DNA of 64,000 nt from Apoda limacodes (lineage: Eukaryota > Arthropoda > Insecta > Lepidoptera > Limacodidae). Each line of letters starts with the position of its first letter. Positions within the stretch are counted from its first letter, which is position 1. Under the pieces are notes generated by a model. It saw only the letters and a list, made by a program, of their open reading frames with translations. It had not been told where the DNA came from and did not search any database. The stretch is taken from assembly GCA_946406115.1 (NCBI GenBank), contig OX291557.1, forward strand, positions 18,322,501 through 18,386,500, read 5' to 3'. Below, piece after piece: positions 29,570-41,896 of this stretch. Both the position numbers and the translations under genes were made by a program.

Positions 29570-32440
29570 TTTTTTTTTTTTTTTATACTACTAAGGTGGC
29601 AAACAAGCCTACGGTCCGCCTGATGGTAAGCGGTCACCGTAGCCTATGGACGCTGCAACACCAGGGGCATCACTCGCGCGTTGCCGACCCTTCAGAAATC
29701 TAATAACTTCTTTTTTGAAGAACCCCATACTGTAGTCCTTAGAGAAAACCTTGGCAGGAAGCTCATTCCACAACCCAAGGGTTCGCGGGAGGAAGTTTCT
29801 CTGAAACCGCACTGTACGCGACCATTTCGGTTCCAAAGTGTGAGAATGAATTCCCTGTCGATGGCGAGCGGTGCGATGGTAGAAAGTAGCCGTGGGCATC
29901 ATTTCGAACAATTCCTCAGAACACAACCCATTGTACAAGCGGTAGAACACACACAGTGAGGCAAAGTCTCTCCTCAGACTTAAGGGCTCGATACCGCAAG
30001 TGAGTTTGGGTTCGTCGACAATTCTCACAGCCCGTCGTTGAACCGAGTCAAAAGTACCAAGCTGGTATCCGGGTGCACCCGCCCAGAGATGGCAGCAGTA
30101 CTCCATATGGGGCCGGACTTGCGACTTGTAAAGTAGCAACCTTTGCCCCGACGTGAAGTACTGCTTCGCTCTGTTGAGTACACCAAGTTTTTTGGACGCC
30201 AGCTTTACCTTGTCTAGCAAATGATCTCGGAACTGAACATCGCTGGAGATGTCAATGCCAAGGATCCCAATGCTCTTGGAGATGGAGAGGGGAGTGTTCT
30301 GGAATTGTGGGACTACAGTCAATGGGGTTTTCTAAGCGGTGAACGCGCAGACTTAAGTCTTTGAAGGGTTGAATCGGACCAAGTTTTCCCGCCCCCAGTC
30401 AGAGACCTTGGACAGACCGATTTCGATTTGAGACACAAGTTCTTCACGCTTTTCCTCCACAACGGAACGTGGGATGCTTGCACGGCCCGTGTAATAAGCG
30501 TCTTCAGTACTGTCATCTGCATAGCAATGTATGTTGTTGATGTCCAACATATCATTGATGTGCAGTAGAAACAGCGTAGGAGACAGCACAGAGCCTTGCG
30601 GGCCACCAGCATTAATGTCCATGCTATCAGAGCAACTACCGTCAACTACGGCTCGTATGCTTCTGCCGGACAAAAAGCTAGCCACCCATTTGCACAAACC
30701 CTCGGGAACTTCGTAAGATGGCAACTTCGATAGAAGACCCCGGTGCCAGACCCGATCGAACGCCTTCGCTATGTCTAGGCTACATGCCAATGCCTCCCCC
30801 TAACTCTCAATGGCTAGTGCCCATCGGTGTGTGAGATACACTAGAAGGTCACCAATTGAGCGACCGTGGCGAAAGCCATATTGACGGTCACTGATCAGGT
30901 CGTGTTTTTCTAGGTATCTCAAAAGTTGTGTGTTGATCACACGCTCCATCACCTTGGAGAGGAGAGAGGTTATAGCGATAGGCCTGTAATTCGATGGATC
31001 TCATATATCGCCCTTTTTGGGCACCGGGTGCACATTCGCAGTCTTCCATGAAGGCGGAAATTGCCTGGTGTGGTAGGAAAGCGTGAAGAGGCGCGTGAGT
31101 ACAGGATATAACTCAGGAGCACACTGTTTAAGCACCACTGCTGGTATGCCGTCTGGCCCACTCGACTTATGAACGTCTAGGGAAAGCAACGCCCGCCGGA
31201 CCTCGCGCTGTGTTATAGAGATTTCCGGCATGGTCTTACCGCACCACGTTAAAGTAGGTGGTACAGCGCCTTCGTCGTTCACATTCGAGTTAGAGGCAAA
31301 GAGACTACCCAATAGATCGGCTTTCTCTTTTGCACTGTGGGCCAAGTCACCATCGGTCTTACGCAGTGGTGGTAATGACGACTGGCAGAAGTTCCCCTTG
31401 GCAGCTTTAGCAAGCGACCAGAAAGCACGACTCCCAGAAGGATAGCTCGCAAGTCACCCACCTATTTTGCCGATGAATTGGAATTTTGCTCTGGCAGTTG
31501 CTTTCTTACTGAACCTCGAGGCAGCATTTAATTTGCGTTTTAACTCAGAAATATTCAGATCCTTATTATTACGAGCCGTGGTCCAAGCCTCATACGCAGT
31601 TTGCTTAAGAATTTTAGCTTCTCTGCAAGACCTATTAAACCACGGTCGTTTTTTGACGCCGGCAGCTACTCGCAGGTTAGGAATGAAACATTCCATACCA
31701 GCGAGGATTGTCTCAGTGACTGCGGTTGCGCAGACGTCAGGATCTTCTGAGCTATAGTAGATCTGCCTCCACGGGTACGATGCATAAAATTCTCGCAATC
31801 CATCCCAGTCTGCCGACTTATAATGCCACACACGACGCCAATTAGTTGGCCCAGAAGGATCAGGTTGTGTGCATGACATTTGAGTCCGGATCTTGTCCGG
31901 GGAGCCAAGAGGCGCATCCACTGAGACGGAGTATCCATCCGGACGTGTAGTCAGCAGAAGGTCCAGTAAGGAGCTCGTATGATCCTCTATATCTGGTTTC
32001 TCGTTGGAGAAAGTACCAGCTGAGAGAATCCATAGGTCAGAGCAAATTCATGAGCAGATATCCCTGCATAGTTATTGGTTCGAGAACTGAGCCACTCACG
32101 ATGGTGGGCGTTAAAGTCTCCCAAAATAACTAATTCTGCTGTAGGATATTGCTCTAGAACTTTGTCAGTCGTCAAACTCAGGTGCGTGAAGAGTCGAGTT
32201 ACGTCCGTGTCACCGCTATGAGACCTGTATAGGCACGCATAGATACGAATGTGGCCGCCATGATCTACGCGCACCCACAATATCGACAGGTCCCTGTCTT
32301 CAAGGCTATGAAGTCGGCGACAGCAGATATCTTCCCGGACGAACATACATACACCGGCACGACTCAAAAAATTGTGCTCGAATTTGTAGCCAGGATAACG
32401 AAGGTATGATATGTCGGCCGGGCAGGATATCTGCGTCTCC
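29570..32440 (-). pseudogene. Second, broken copy of the LINE
   Basis: It begins at the left with a 15-T run and ATACTACTAAGGTGGCAAAC, and follows the intact LINE to the endonuclease N-terminus, stopping at GCAGGATATCTGCGTCTCC, so it is 5'-truncated. The ORF is split into at least five frame segments (31987-32367, 31454-31921, 31001-31345, 30353-30790, 29609-30322), with the stop or frame changes falling between them. RT motifs such as LDIAKAFD, CYADDS and SVQRRAVRIV are still readable, and GVPQGS has become GGPQGS. Similarity to the intact copy remains high, so it is not ancient. Confidence 0.93.
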
Positions 32441-32470
32441 TAATCTCTAATATGAAGGACCATTCAAGAT

Positions 32471-32650
32471 GGCGGAATAGTTATTTTTAGTGCATTTCTA
32501 CAATATGGGTATCAAATGAAAGGGCTTGTTGAGAGTAACTCGAAAAATAATGTGACGTCATTCTAAATCCAATACTGCGGAATAGTTATTTTTATGCACT
32601 TCTGCAATATGGGTATCAAATGAAAGGGCTTGCCGAGAATAATTATAAAA
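32471..32650 (+). repeat. Two diverged direct repeats of about 105 bp
   Basis: GCGGAATAGTTATTTTTA and ATATGGGTATCAAATGAAAG plus GGGCTTG occur at 32474-32551 and again at 32578-32632. The first copy begins 30 bases after the LINE 5' end. Confidence 0.8.
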
Positions 32651-33373
32651 TAACTAAAAGTTAAAAATAAATAAAAGCAAAAATACCCTTTTTTAAAAAA
32701 AGGTTTTATTTAAATGCTCTAAAAAGAAACAAATGAAATTTTCCTTTAAAATTTAAACTATTAACTTATAACCTCATTTTACACAATTTATATGATCATA
32801 AAAGCTTGTCGCGAGGTTTGCATAAGTTGCTATAAGTATTTAATTAAACTGAAATTTTATAAAATAACATTAAACTTAGCAGATTAAGTTACTCAATTAA
32901 ATAGGTACTAATTTATTTACACAAGTAAATCCCGCGCCAAGCTTTAATGTTCCTATAAATTGTGTATTATAAGGTAATAAGTTAATAGTTTAAATTTTAA
33001 ATGAAAAGTTAATTTTCTTCTTTTAAGAGTATTTAAATAAAAGCTTTTTTTTAAAAAAGGTGCAAAACACCTTTTAATTTATATTTATAAAAAACGAACC
33101 GCTGCACGGATTTTGCTCAAACTCTTTTCAGATCTAAGTCAAGACGTGGCGTAACTATCGGTCACGAGGAACAAATTACCAATTTCGATTTTCGGACCTA
33201 TTATAATAATATTATTTAATAATTTTGTTTTGTTTTACAAATAAATATAGATTTCAAGTTACAAATAATTTTAAAGGAACGGAAATACAAAACTTTGTTC
33301 CACTAATATTTTGAAACTCAAAACACACCCTTAGTAGTACTGAATTATTAGTGTGTTTTTTTTTACTATTCCT
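32651..33373. other. No gene recognised; AT-rich host DNA
   Basis: Very AT-rich, with no repeat or coding signal identified. Confidence 0.5.
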
Positions 33374-33420
33374 ATTTTTTATAACACTAAGGTGTCAAAC
33401 AAGCTTGCGGTCCGCTTGAT
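33374..33420 (-). mobile_element. LINE tail-only fragment
   Basis: TTTTTTATAACACTAAGGTG and the following bases to CCGCTTGAT match the last ~45 bases of the LINE 3' end, then the similarity stops. Confidence 0.7.
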
Positions 33421-35835
33421 CTCGTATGAGATGATAAATACATATACGGCACAAACATATACAATCTAAATAGTGCCTCTAGTTAAGGAGCCAGATGCGG
33501 GCCGCGGGCCACTAGTTTGATATGACTGGTCTGCTACGATCCGAAATCCATGTAAGTGAAAGTCACAAATAACAGTTTAAACTCCAAGTATGAGTATTTA
33601 GCATTAAGTAGATACCTTAAGATAAAAAAAATAGGAAGAGGAATTGAAATAATATTTATTCAATTTATTTACCATAAATTGTGCCCTTGTGGTTGTAATG
33701 ATAAACTTTTTGTCATAAAAAATGATAACGTTGTTTCTATGTCAATGGGTACTAATTATAATTTTATTATACAACTGATGAACCGATCTGAACCAATTAT
33801 TTTATATAAAAAAACGACATAATATCGACCACCCAAGGTGTGTAGTTACGCACGATGTATGTCATATGCATAAATACGCAGCTTACAGTGTAAATTATAC
33901 ACAAAAACTCATTTGATGGAATGAAGAAATTATATGTAACAAACCTCACTTTTATTGAGCGTATTATCGCATTGGTGTGTTATATTGTATTCAGTGCCTA
34001 AAAAAATTTCAAAGTAAAGTGTAGATTTTGAAAGCGTATTATTTTTTTTTTCTGTTTATTTAAAACCACATTACTCTTACGTACGGAATACAGTGTCATA
34101 TACATACACAATAGTGATACAAGTTTACGCACTGTCTATCAGCAAACCCAAGCGATAAGCTTGCTGTTATTTATGAAGATATTGACAAAACATACCTCCC
34201 CAACACGCTTCACTGTCGTCATGAGCAACTTCAACTGTAAGTTACGATAAGTGGAAAATGAAGGAATTTTGAGTAGGGTAGTGAAACCGTAGAGGCCAGC
34301 GATTGGTCAACTGTAGAGAAAGAAGGAGACTTTAAAATGAATTTTTCATCAAAAAGCCGCCTCTCAGGCAATGGCCATGTATAAGCTTTGACGGTTTCTG
34401 ACTTCATGATTTTAGATTCGTGATCATATGGTGAAAACTGGCATTGATCACCACATGGTAATAGGCACGCTAAATACTAACCACTAATTTGAAAGGTGTC
34501 CCTTGATAAACCCTGCGCTGCGTCCAACGGCTGCCTACATATTAGAACCCCGAACGTTTTCAGCTAAAACTTTAAAATGCTTTCTTATATATCTTCTTTA
34601 TCGAATAATCCCTTTTGCACGCCTCATAAGCGGAGCGGTGAGGTAGTGCTCTACTCTCGACATGTCAAAAAACCCAGTCTTTCGAAACTTAAATGACGTT
34701 TTTTTTTTTAATATAACACTTACAGGATAATATGAGTGCACTGATATGAAGTTAAATAATCTGTCTAGCACATATGGTACATTTTATAAACAATTAATTT
34801 GTGTAATATAATAAATAATTACATTAAAACTAATCATTCTTGGACGTCCGTGAGTCTGTGTTTATGTGACCATGTATGTGGCAGAGAAATTGGTCGAAAT
34901 ATTCATCTTACCGGAATACTTTTGTTTTTAATATATAAAGTATTACACTGTGCTGATTCCTAGTTAATATTAGCGTACGACAGTACTTAGTTTAATTATA
35001 GTTTATATTATACAGGATGTAAGTGACATCGACGTTAAATTGATACCATGGCCTCAGTAGCACATGATTGGCGTTGGATTTTTTTTTTAAATAAAGTTTT
35101 TAATTTTTTTTTATTCTTAGTTTTTTAAAGTACAAAATTACTATGACAGGTTATCTTAACAAAACGAAAGTCAAACTATGTAAAGTTAAAAAAGAAAAAA
35201 AATTTTTAATCCATCCCAAATATTACTCACGTATGCATTTATAAACAATACAAAACATTGTGAAAGCTTTGTACATACGAAAATGCCCTTTAAAATGAGA
35301 CATTTAATGGTTCAATATTAATGTTTGCCATCTGTCACAAAAATATTAATATTTTCATAATTGAAAAAAAAAACTTACTAGCACAAGAAATGAATATTTA
35401 AATCATGAGACTTAGTTACATGAAGCTAATAAATATGCAAGTAAGTCTTTGCACGTTATAATTTACAAACAAAGAGAATGAACTGACGATTTGAATTTCT
35501 GGTATTCTATATTGTTAAATCAGTTTACTCTTTAACAGTTAAATTCTTCAAAACTATTTTACAAGTAGTCATTGACTTACAGAGCACGATAATATATTGT
35601 TGATGCTTGTAAATTAAACACAATATTAAAAAAACATCTGAAATTTTGTGTTTATAATTTTATTAATGCATGACCTGTACTTTACAAAAGGCAAAAATCA
35701 CTTTAATTTCAAATTTAATTAAAAATTCGTAGAGCAGAGTGTAAGAATATATTTAAAGCAAAACTAAGAGCATTCTACCTGAGTCAGATTGAAGCAATAT
35801 ATGTCATTATATAGTTTTTCTATGACATATTAATG

Positions 35836-35871
<36 letters not shown>

Positions 35872-36150
35872 TGTATGTAAAATATATATTTATTTGTAAG
35901 TTGTATGTAGTTTATCTATAAATTTATTTAGTTTATCAATAAAAATTCTGTTTGGTATTAAGCCGACCATTATGCAACAATGTACAAAATTAATATATAA
36001 ATAAATAAAAAAAAGGTTTGTCTTTCTTTTCCTATACAATAAAACTGTATTATCAACGAAAATGCCCGTTTGCACAAATAAGTAATAGTAGGTACTAACG
36101 TACCTTTTTTGACAAAAGCAAAGGATAATGGACAAATTGTTGTAAAAAAA
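33421..36150. other. No gene recognised; AT-rich host DNA with a (TA)n microsatellite
   Basis: No supported gene. A (TA)n run lies at about 35840-35867. The frame at 33556-33822 (88 codons) has no recognisable motif. Confidence 0.5.
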
Positions 36151-36652
36151 ACCGGCCAAGTGCGAGTTGGACGGGTTTCGTGCCTAGGATTATTTACCCA
36201 TCTAAGTCCTGAACAAGCCCGACGTTGCTTTTTGAATATCATTAACAACCAACAAATGAGTTACCGTTTCTCTTAATGATAAGAGACTAGATGATTTTAA
36301 AATAGTAATTGCTTGGACCCGTCTCACACGAGGCTGGTTGTTATTATTTGTTGTTATACTTAGAGTTTACACTATTCACTGCAAGTTTGAAGATTGTATG
36401 TCTTTCTGTTTTTGCGATAGAGCAAAAACAACGAAAATGTGTTTCTTGTATTGGGGACCTCTTAAATTTTAACTTTTTCAACTTTTATTATTTGTTAGAT
36501 AATCCCCCATCATAACACACATTCTATAAAAAAATCAGGCTTCTACCTATTTCTATCTAAAATATTCAGTTTTCAATGGTCGGACAGACGGACAGACAGA
36601 CAGCGTAGTCTTAGTAATAGGGCTCTGTTAACACCCTCTGGGTACAGAAGCC
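36151..36652 (+). repeat. Interspersed repeat, family A, near full length
   Basis: Starts ACCGGCCAAGTGCGAGTT and ends CTGGGTACAGAAGCC after a (GACA)n-like stretch and CAGCGTAGTCTTAGTAATAG. It is collinear with 45813-46374 through TTTCTCTTAATGATAA, TTGTTGTTATACTT and GAAAATGTGTTTCTT. There is no coding capacity. Confidence 0.8.
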
Positions 36653-37380
36653 AAAAAAAAGGCCACGGTTGACACATAGTGCATTAGGATAAGAAGTATA
36701 ATTTCAACTTTTAGAACATAAAAATCTATCCTGCAGAAATTGAGATATACAGCTAGTATCAAGATGAGAATACAAATATTACGTTTCTACCACATAACTA
36801 ACTTCCTATTAATAGTGTACTTCCTATTATTTTTAATTATTATTTGAACAATTGTCATGATTTGAATTGTTCTTCGCAAGTTTTTTTTTCTGATCTGACT
36901 ATGCAGTTGGCTGATCATGTAAATCGCTTAAGCTGTTTCCGAGATTCAGATCATATACATATATAAATACATATATACTTGTACAAGAATTGCTCGTTTA
37001 AAGATATATTAGGTAAATCGACATATCAAAATTTTAATCAACTGAAGGGAACAGTTCACTATGCAATTATGTATTATCTGAAAAGCGTCTTCCGAGAGAG
37101 CTGCTCTGGGTATTTGTTCCCCTATTTAATGTGTTTGCAATGGACAAAAAGAATCTGCGATGCCAGCACAAAATTCTTAAAGTAGCTAAATTATTAGAAA
37201 TCATGACACAATAAAAAACTTTTCTTTTGAAGATAAATTTCTCTGGTAATATATATTGTGACGATTTTATAACAAAATTAAATATAAATTAAATAAAAAA
37301 AAAACACATTCCTTTGAATATTTCGCTTTTATCAAAGCGTCATTGAATATCATTGAATAATTAAAATAAATATGAATTGT
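36653..37380. other. No gene recognised
   Basis: AT-rich; the frame at 36979-37185 has no recognisable motif. Confidence 0.5.
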
Positions 37381-37426
37381 GTTTTTTTATATACCACTAA
37401 GGTGATAAACAAGCTTACGTTCCGCC
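37381..37426 (-). mobile_element. LINE tail-only fragment
   Basis: TTTTTTTATATACCACTAAG then GTGATAAACAAGCTTACGTT and CCGCC match the LINE 3' end for about 45 bases only. Confidence 0.7.
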
Positions 37427-39029
37427 ATATGCCAATCATAAAACAATAATTTATTTTACTGATACATACACAAAGCTGTACATCACATCAAAATATTACA
37501 CATAATTAACACAAGATACTACTAGCACAATTTAACACAAGGTACTAATAGGGTAGTCTACTTTATTATTGACAGTCGTTGACAACACGCATCTCTGTTA
37601 AGCCGACATCAACAAAACATTCTTCAAATTTGTTTTAATCATATTATCATAATTTAATGATGTTTATTACGCTTTGAATATTTAAAATAATGTATTTTTA
37701 TTTTGTACTAATTATCTATATGTAAGATGTAAAAAAAATCACAAAGAAAAATTTAAAGAAAGTTCTTTTTTTCCTATGGATAGTTATTACCATTACGGTT
37801 TTCGATGTTTAGAAAATTACATATTCTTTCGAAAATTTAAAAATATAGTGTATATAAGTAGGTCTTATCTCAAAAACGAAACCGCTCGATAGAGACACCA
37901 GATTGCTCTAGTTGTGGTAGTTAAATAAGATAAGTCAGATTTTGTGAAATTTACAAAGCGTAGATAATTGTATTAAATACTTTAGGATTAAAATATGCGA
38001 GTAGCTTACAAACAGAAAAAATATACAGTGAAGCTATCCTAACAAATCATTTCCATTGAAATAAAATGTTCTCAAAAACACTCATTTTTAAAAAAAAGGT
38101 CTACATAACAAGTTTTACGTTTATTAAATGGAAACCAAAGAAATGCATCAACATAATTGGCATACATAAATTCTTATGAAATTTAATTTACGTGGGCACG
38201 TCTTTAAACATAAAATTTATTAATTTCACTTTGCTCTCGGAAGTGAAAGAAACCTTGCCGGTTTTACTTTGATTAGTAAAATAAATTGTGGTAAAAACAT
38301 GTTTTCTTAAAAACCAAGAATATTGAAATACCTTTACTAATATAAAAAAAAATGCGAAAACTGTGTGTTTGTTTATTCTTCACGTAGTAACTGAGTCAAA
38401 ATATAGTTTGAGGGACGGATGGTAAAATATACTTATTATTTTTAGATAGCCAAGTGGATATTCGTCATGTCGTTCTATTATATCTTGAGCAAGTGATACA
38501 AATGTCGTGATGGTTTAGGTATTTGATTTTGTTTAGGTTTTCACAGACTACGGTATATGATATAATATAAATAGCTTTTATACGTGAGAATAATTATTTT
38601 ACTAAAGTTTTTATCTTACCTAAGTAAAAATCACACAAAAGCCAACTTTTCTTCATTATCTAACAAAAACATATACTTTTAAAAGCAGTGAGTATAACAA
38701 TGCAAAAATCAGTATACCTACTTCTTATCAGTAAATTCCTGGAGGCGTATTAATATATATATATATATACAATGTTTGTCTACTACTGGACGGAAAAATC
38801 CAGCCATAGCGCCATAGATTTAGAAATCTAACATAACATAAACACCTCTATGCAACTTTCTAGTAAAAATAATCAGTATATTCCGGAAGTATTATTTACC
38901 AAAACCACGTTTCCTTATTTGGATCTGGCAAGTGCATTGAGTGTGAACTCACCAAATCCACACAGACTTATCACATGTTTTTAAATAAATAAATAAACAT
39001 TACGCACGTGGTATATTTTTACATTCTTG
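37427..39029. other. No gene recognised; AT-rich host DNA
   Basis: A (TA)n run lies near 38752-38768. Nothing else could be supported. Confidence 0.5.
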
Positions 39030-39195
39030 CACCGTGGCTTCGTGGATATCAACCTGCCTGCTGAATCGAGAGACGTGGATTCGATTCCCGCACAGGACTA
39101 ACATTCATGTGATGAAAATTTGTATTTTCCTTATGTCTAGTTTTATATGTAAAATATGTATGTATTTACAAAAAAAATATTCATAGTATTTTATA
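39030..39195 (+). mobile_element. tRNA-derived SINE
   Basis: TGGCTTCGTGG (A-box-like, near 39036) and GTGGATTCGATTCCCGCAC (B box, 39075-39093) form a tRNA-like head. GATGAAAATTTGTATTTT and ATATGTATGTATTTAC follow and are shared with the copy at 61811-62000. Confidence 0.7.
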
Positions 39196-39207
39196 TATTA
39201 TATATTA

Positions 39208-40003
39208 ATACTAGCGGTCCCGGCGAACGTTGTTTCGCTGTCGTCCCTCTGTAACCCGGCGAACGTTGGTTTTTACCTAAAGTGACGAGTCCGGCTGGCA
39301 CTTGGCAGATCGAGATAAAAACTATCCTATCTCTTAAGTTGGATCAAATAACAGATAGCTGACCCGGAGAACTTTGTTTCTCTTTTTTAAAACCACTCGC
39401 GCCACCGATTTTGAAATGGTTGTACTAATTCAGAAACCCCAGCGTATGCTTGGCCAATTGTTATTTCTAAACACCTTCTCCGGCGGTGTGCACAACCATT
39501 TACCAAAATTTTATTACAATAGGTTTACCAGTAGTGCGCGGGTCCGACTCCCAGTTGACTCTTTTTTATTTAATATAAACCTTGCCCTAACAATAATAAA
39601 CACAAATTAAAGTATCCAATTCGTTGCAGTCGTTTATACATAGCGCCATCTATTGAATACTTACTCAATCCAGTTAACAGATATCGCCATCTGTTAAAAT
39701 CGTTTGGAGCTAACAGATAATTGTGACACGTGGTGGTTATGCTATTAAATTCTAGGTTATATGAAACGTTTGTATTTTTAACATAGCGCCATATATTGAA
39801 GAATCGTTTGGAGCTAACAGATAATAGACAAATATTTTGCAATAAAATCATATTGCGACTACAAATTGACATGTAAGCTATCCTATCTTTCAAGTTGGAT
39901 CAAATTGCACACGGTGTACAAATCAAATTTAAAATCGGTTCAGTAGTTTAGGAGCCCATCGTGGACAAACAACGTGACACGTAATTTTTATATATAAAGA
40001 TAT
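39208..40003 (+). repeat. Interspersed repeat, family C, interrupted
   Basis: Left part begins ACTAGCGGTCCCGGCGAACG with CTATCCTATCTCTTAAGTTG; right part (39881-40000) repeats CTATCCTATCTTTCAAGTTG and continues TCGGTTCAGTAGTTTAGGAG and AACAACGTGACACGTAAT. The inner part holds short repeats (CGTTTGGAGCTAACAGATAA occurs at 39700 and 39804). I cannot assign the class with confidence. Confidence 0.6.
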
Positions 40004-40326
40004 ATATATTAATAGTAATTGTATATATGTGTTTTTATCCGTTTTCTGGTATCCATAGGTTTTGCTTAGTTTGGGATCAGATGACGGTGGCGGTGTGTAA
40101 TGTCCAAATTTTTTTGTCATACTTTTAGGAGTTAAAGGAGATTGGCTAAGAAATCTCCATCCTCTATTATCAAACAAGAAACGATTTCGAACAAGGTTCC
40201 GAAAGATTCATAAATACGATTAACTGTTTTACTCAATATACCACATTTATAACTTCAGACAGGTAACATGCACCTGGCAGAGGACTGGTTTTAAGAACAA
40301 TTTATGAATGTCGATTAACTTACATT

Positions 40327-40510
40327 TATTCATAACTGGCTTTTGCTTGCGGCTTCGCTCGCACTAAATCGGTTATCGGCGTGGGATTCTTATGGCAACT
40401 ACTTGATTTATGTTAAGAAAGTTTGCAATAGCGCGAAGTAGTTAGTAGTTGTTCACGTGGGATTCAGTACGACTTATTCCTGCAAGAACTTTGCTTGGGA
40501 TAAAAAACAT
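40327..40510 (+). repeat. Interspersed repeat, family B
   Basis: CTGGCTTTTGCTTGCGGCTT opens it, followed by GGGATTCTTATGGCAACTAC and TTCCTGCAAGAAC; it is a direct-orientation relative of 26736-26895. Confidence 0.6.
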
Positions 40511-40619
40511 AATATTTTCTCTGTCTTTCAACTATCTGCCAATTTTAGCTTAGTCGTATGCTCTCTTACGACGTGAAGTAAGGACAAACAAAAAAAAAAC
40601 CACTTTCGACATACTAATA

Positions 40620-40925
40620 TAATAAATGCAAAAGTAACTCTGTCTGTCAGTCTGTCAGTTACTTCTATACGCTCAAGCCGCTTAAGCGAAATAGATGAAA
40701 TTTGGCATGGAGTTAGTTAGAGACCTAGGAAAGGACAAAGGATGGTTCTTATCCCGAAAAATTTAAAAGTTCCCGCGGGAATAACTATAACCAAGCTTAA
40801 ACCTACTATGCTACAGCTATAATTTGCTATAGCAAACTTCATTAGTATAGGTTGACGTAAGAATCCCATGACGATAACTAAATTTCGGGTTCTTGGAGGC
40901 GCTGGCAAAAGCTGGTTTATAATAG
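40620..40925 (-). repeat. Interspersed repeat, family B, inverted copy
   Basis: The complement starts TAAACCAGCTTTTGCCAGCG, continues GGGATTCTTACGTCAACC and TATTCCCGCGGGAACTT, and ends in GTTACTTTTGCATTTATTAT. With 40327-40510 it forms a loose inverted pair. Confidence 0.65.
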
Positions 40926-41222
40926 CAGTACGGAAGGATGGATGTAATTTTAAACTTTCTCGTTTTTACTTATTTTTGATAATGATCGGGTATTAATCAG
41001 GATCAGCACACAAAAAAGGTACGTTTCACACACACACCGTCGCGATAAGATCCGATAGTTATTAAAAATGGATGTAATTTTCTTTTGAAAAGTGTTTTAT
41101 ATGAGTTTTAATTCTGCTACATTGTCCAAGTATCAATTTTTCCCCACAAATATTTGAAGAAGCTTAGGTACATTGTCTATTTGAAGGTCAAGTTTTCCGT
41201 GCATCAACTGCACTGATGCCAA

Positions 41223-41330
41223 TATTTTTTTTTATACCACTAAGATGGCAAACAAGGATACGGTCCGGCTGATGGTAAGCGGACACCGTAGCCTATGGAC
41301 GCTTGTAACACCAGGGGTAGCACTCGCTGA
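41223..41330 (-). mobile_element. LINE tail fragment
   Basis: TTTTTTTTTATACCACTAAG, then about 95 bases matching the LINE 3' end as far as CACTCGC. Confidence 0.85.
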
Positions 41331-41655
41331 TCGTCAAATACATAACTGAGTTTTAGTTTGGTAATAAGGTTGTTTATAGTACTAGAGCAAGCACAATCAT
41401 ATGCCACTTTGCATATGTTAAAGCGGTACTAATTTGTCGACATATGTAACTGATTTTGTAACACTAAATATAGGAAATTTAATATATTACCGTGCTCAAT
41501 TTAAAAAAATATCAATATTAGAAAAAAGAACTATGATTATGGTAGCCATTTTGATAAAAGATATCATAGAACCATTCATTGTCTATCTGATAATTTTAAA
41601 TTGTGTTATTATTATATATTTTTTAATTTGAGACATTGATAATTTTATTTGTATT

Positions 41656-41896
41656 TTAAGGGGTTTCGTACCTCAAAACGTTGTCTGTTTGTATGTCTGA
41701 CCCTTTTTCTCAGGAACGCGTGAAGGTATCAAGTTGAAATTAATATCAAATACCAAGGTCTACGGTTCCTTAAAGTTTTGCAAAATTCAAGCTTCTTAGT
41801 CAATGCAATAAAAAAAAATACGGCCATTTTTGTCGTATATTTGATATCCTCAAATGAATCAAAAATCATGACTCACCGACTCGCACTAGACTTTGA
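41656..41896 (-). repeat. Interspersed repeat related to family A, minus strand
   Basis: It runs from GGGGTTTCGTACCTCAAAAC to ACCGACTCGCACTAG, the complement of the family A start (TGCGAGTCGG). It is diverged. Confidence 0.45.
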
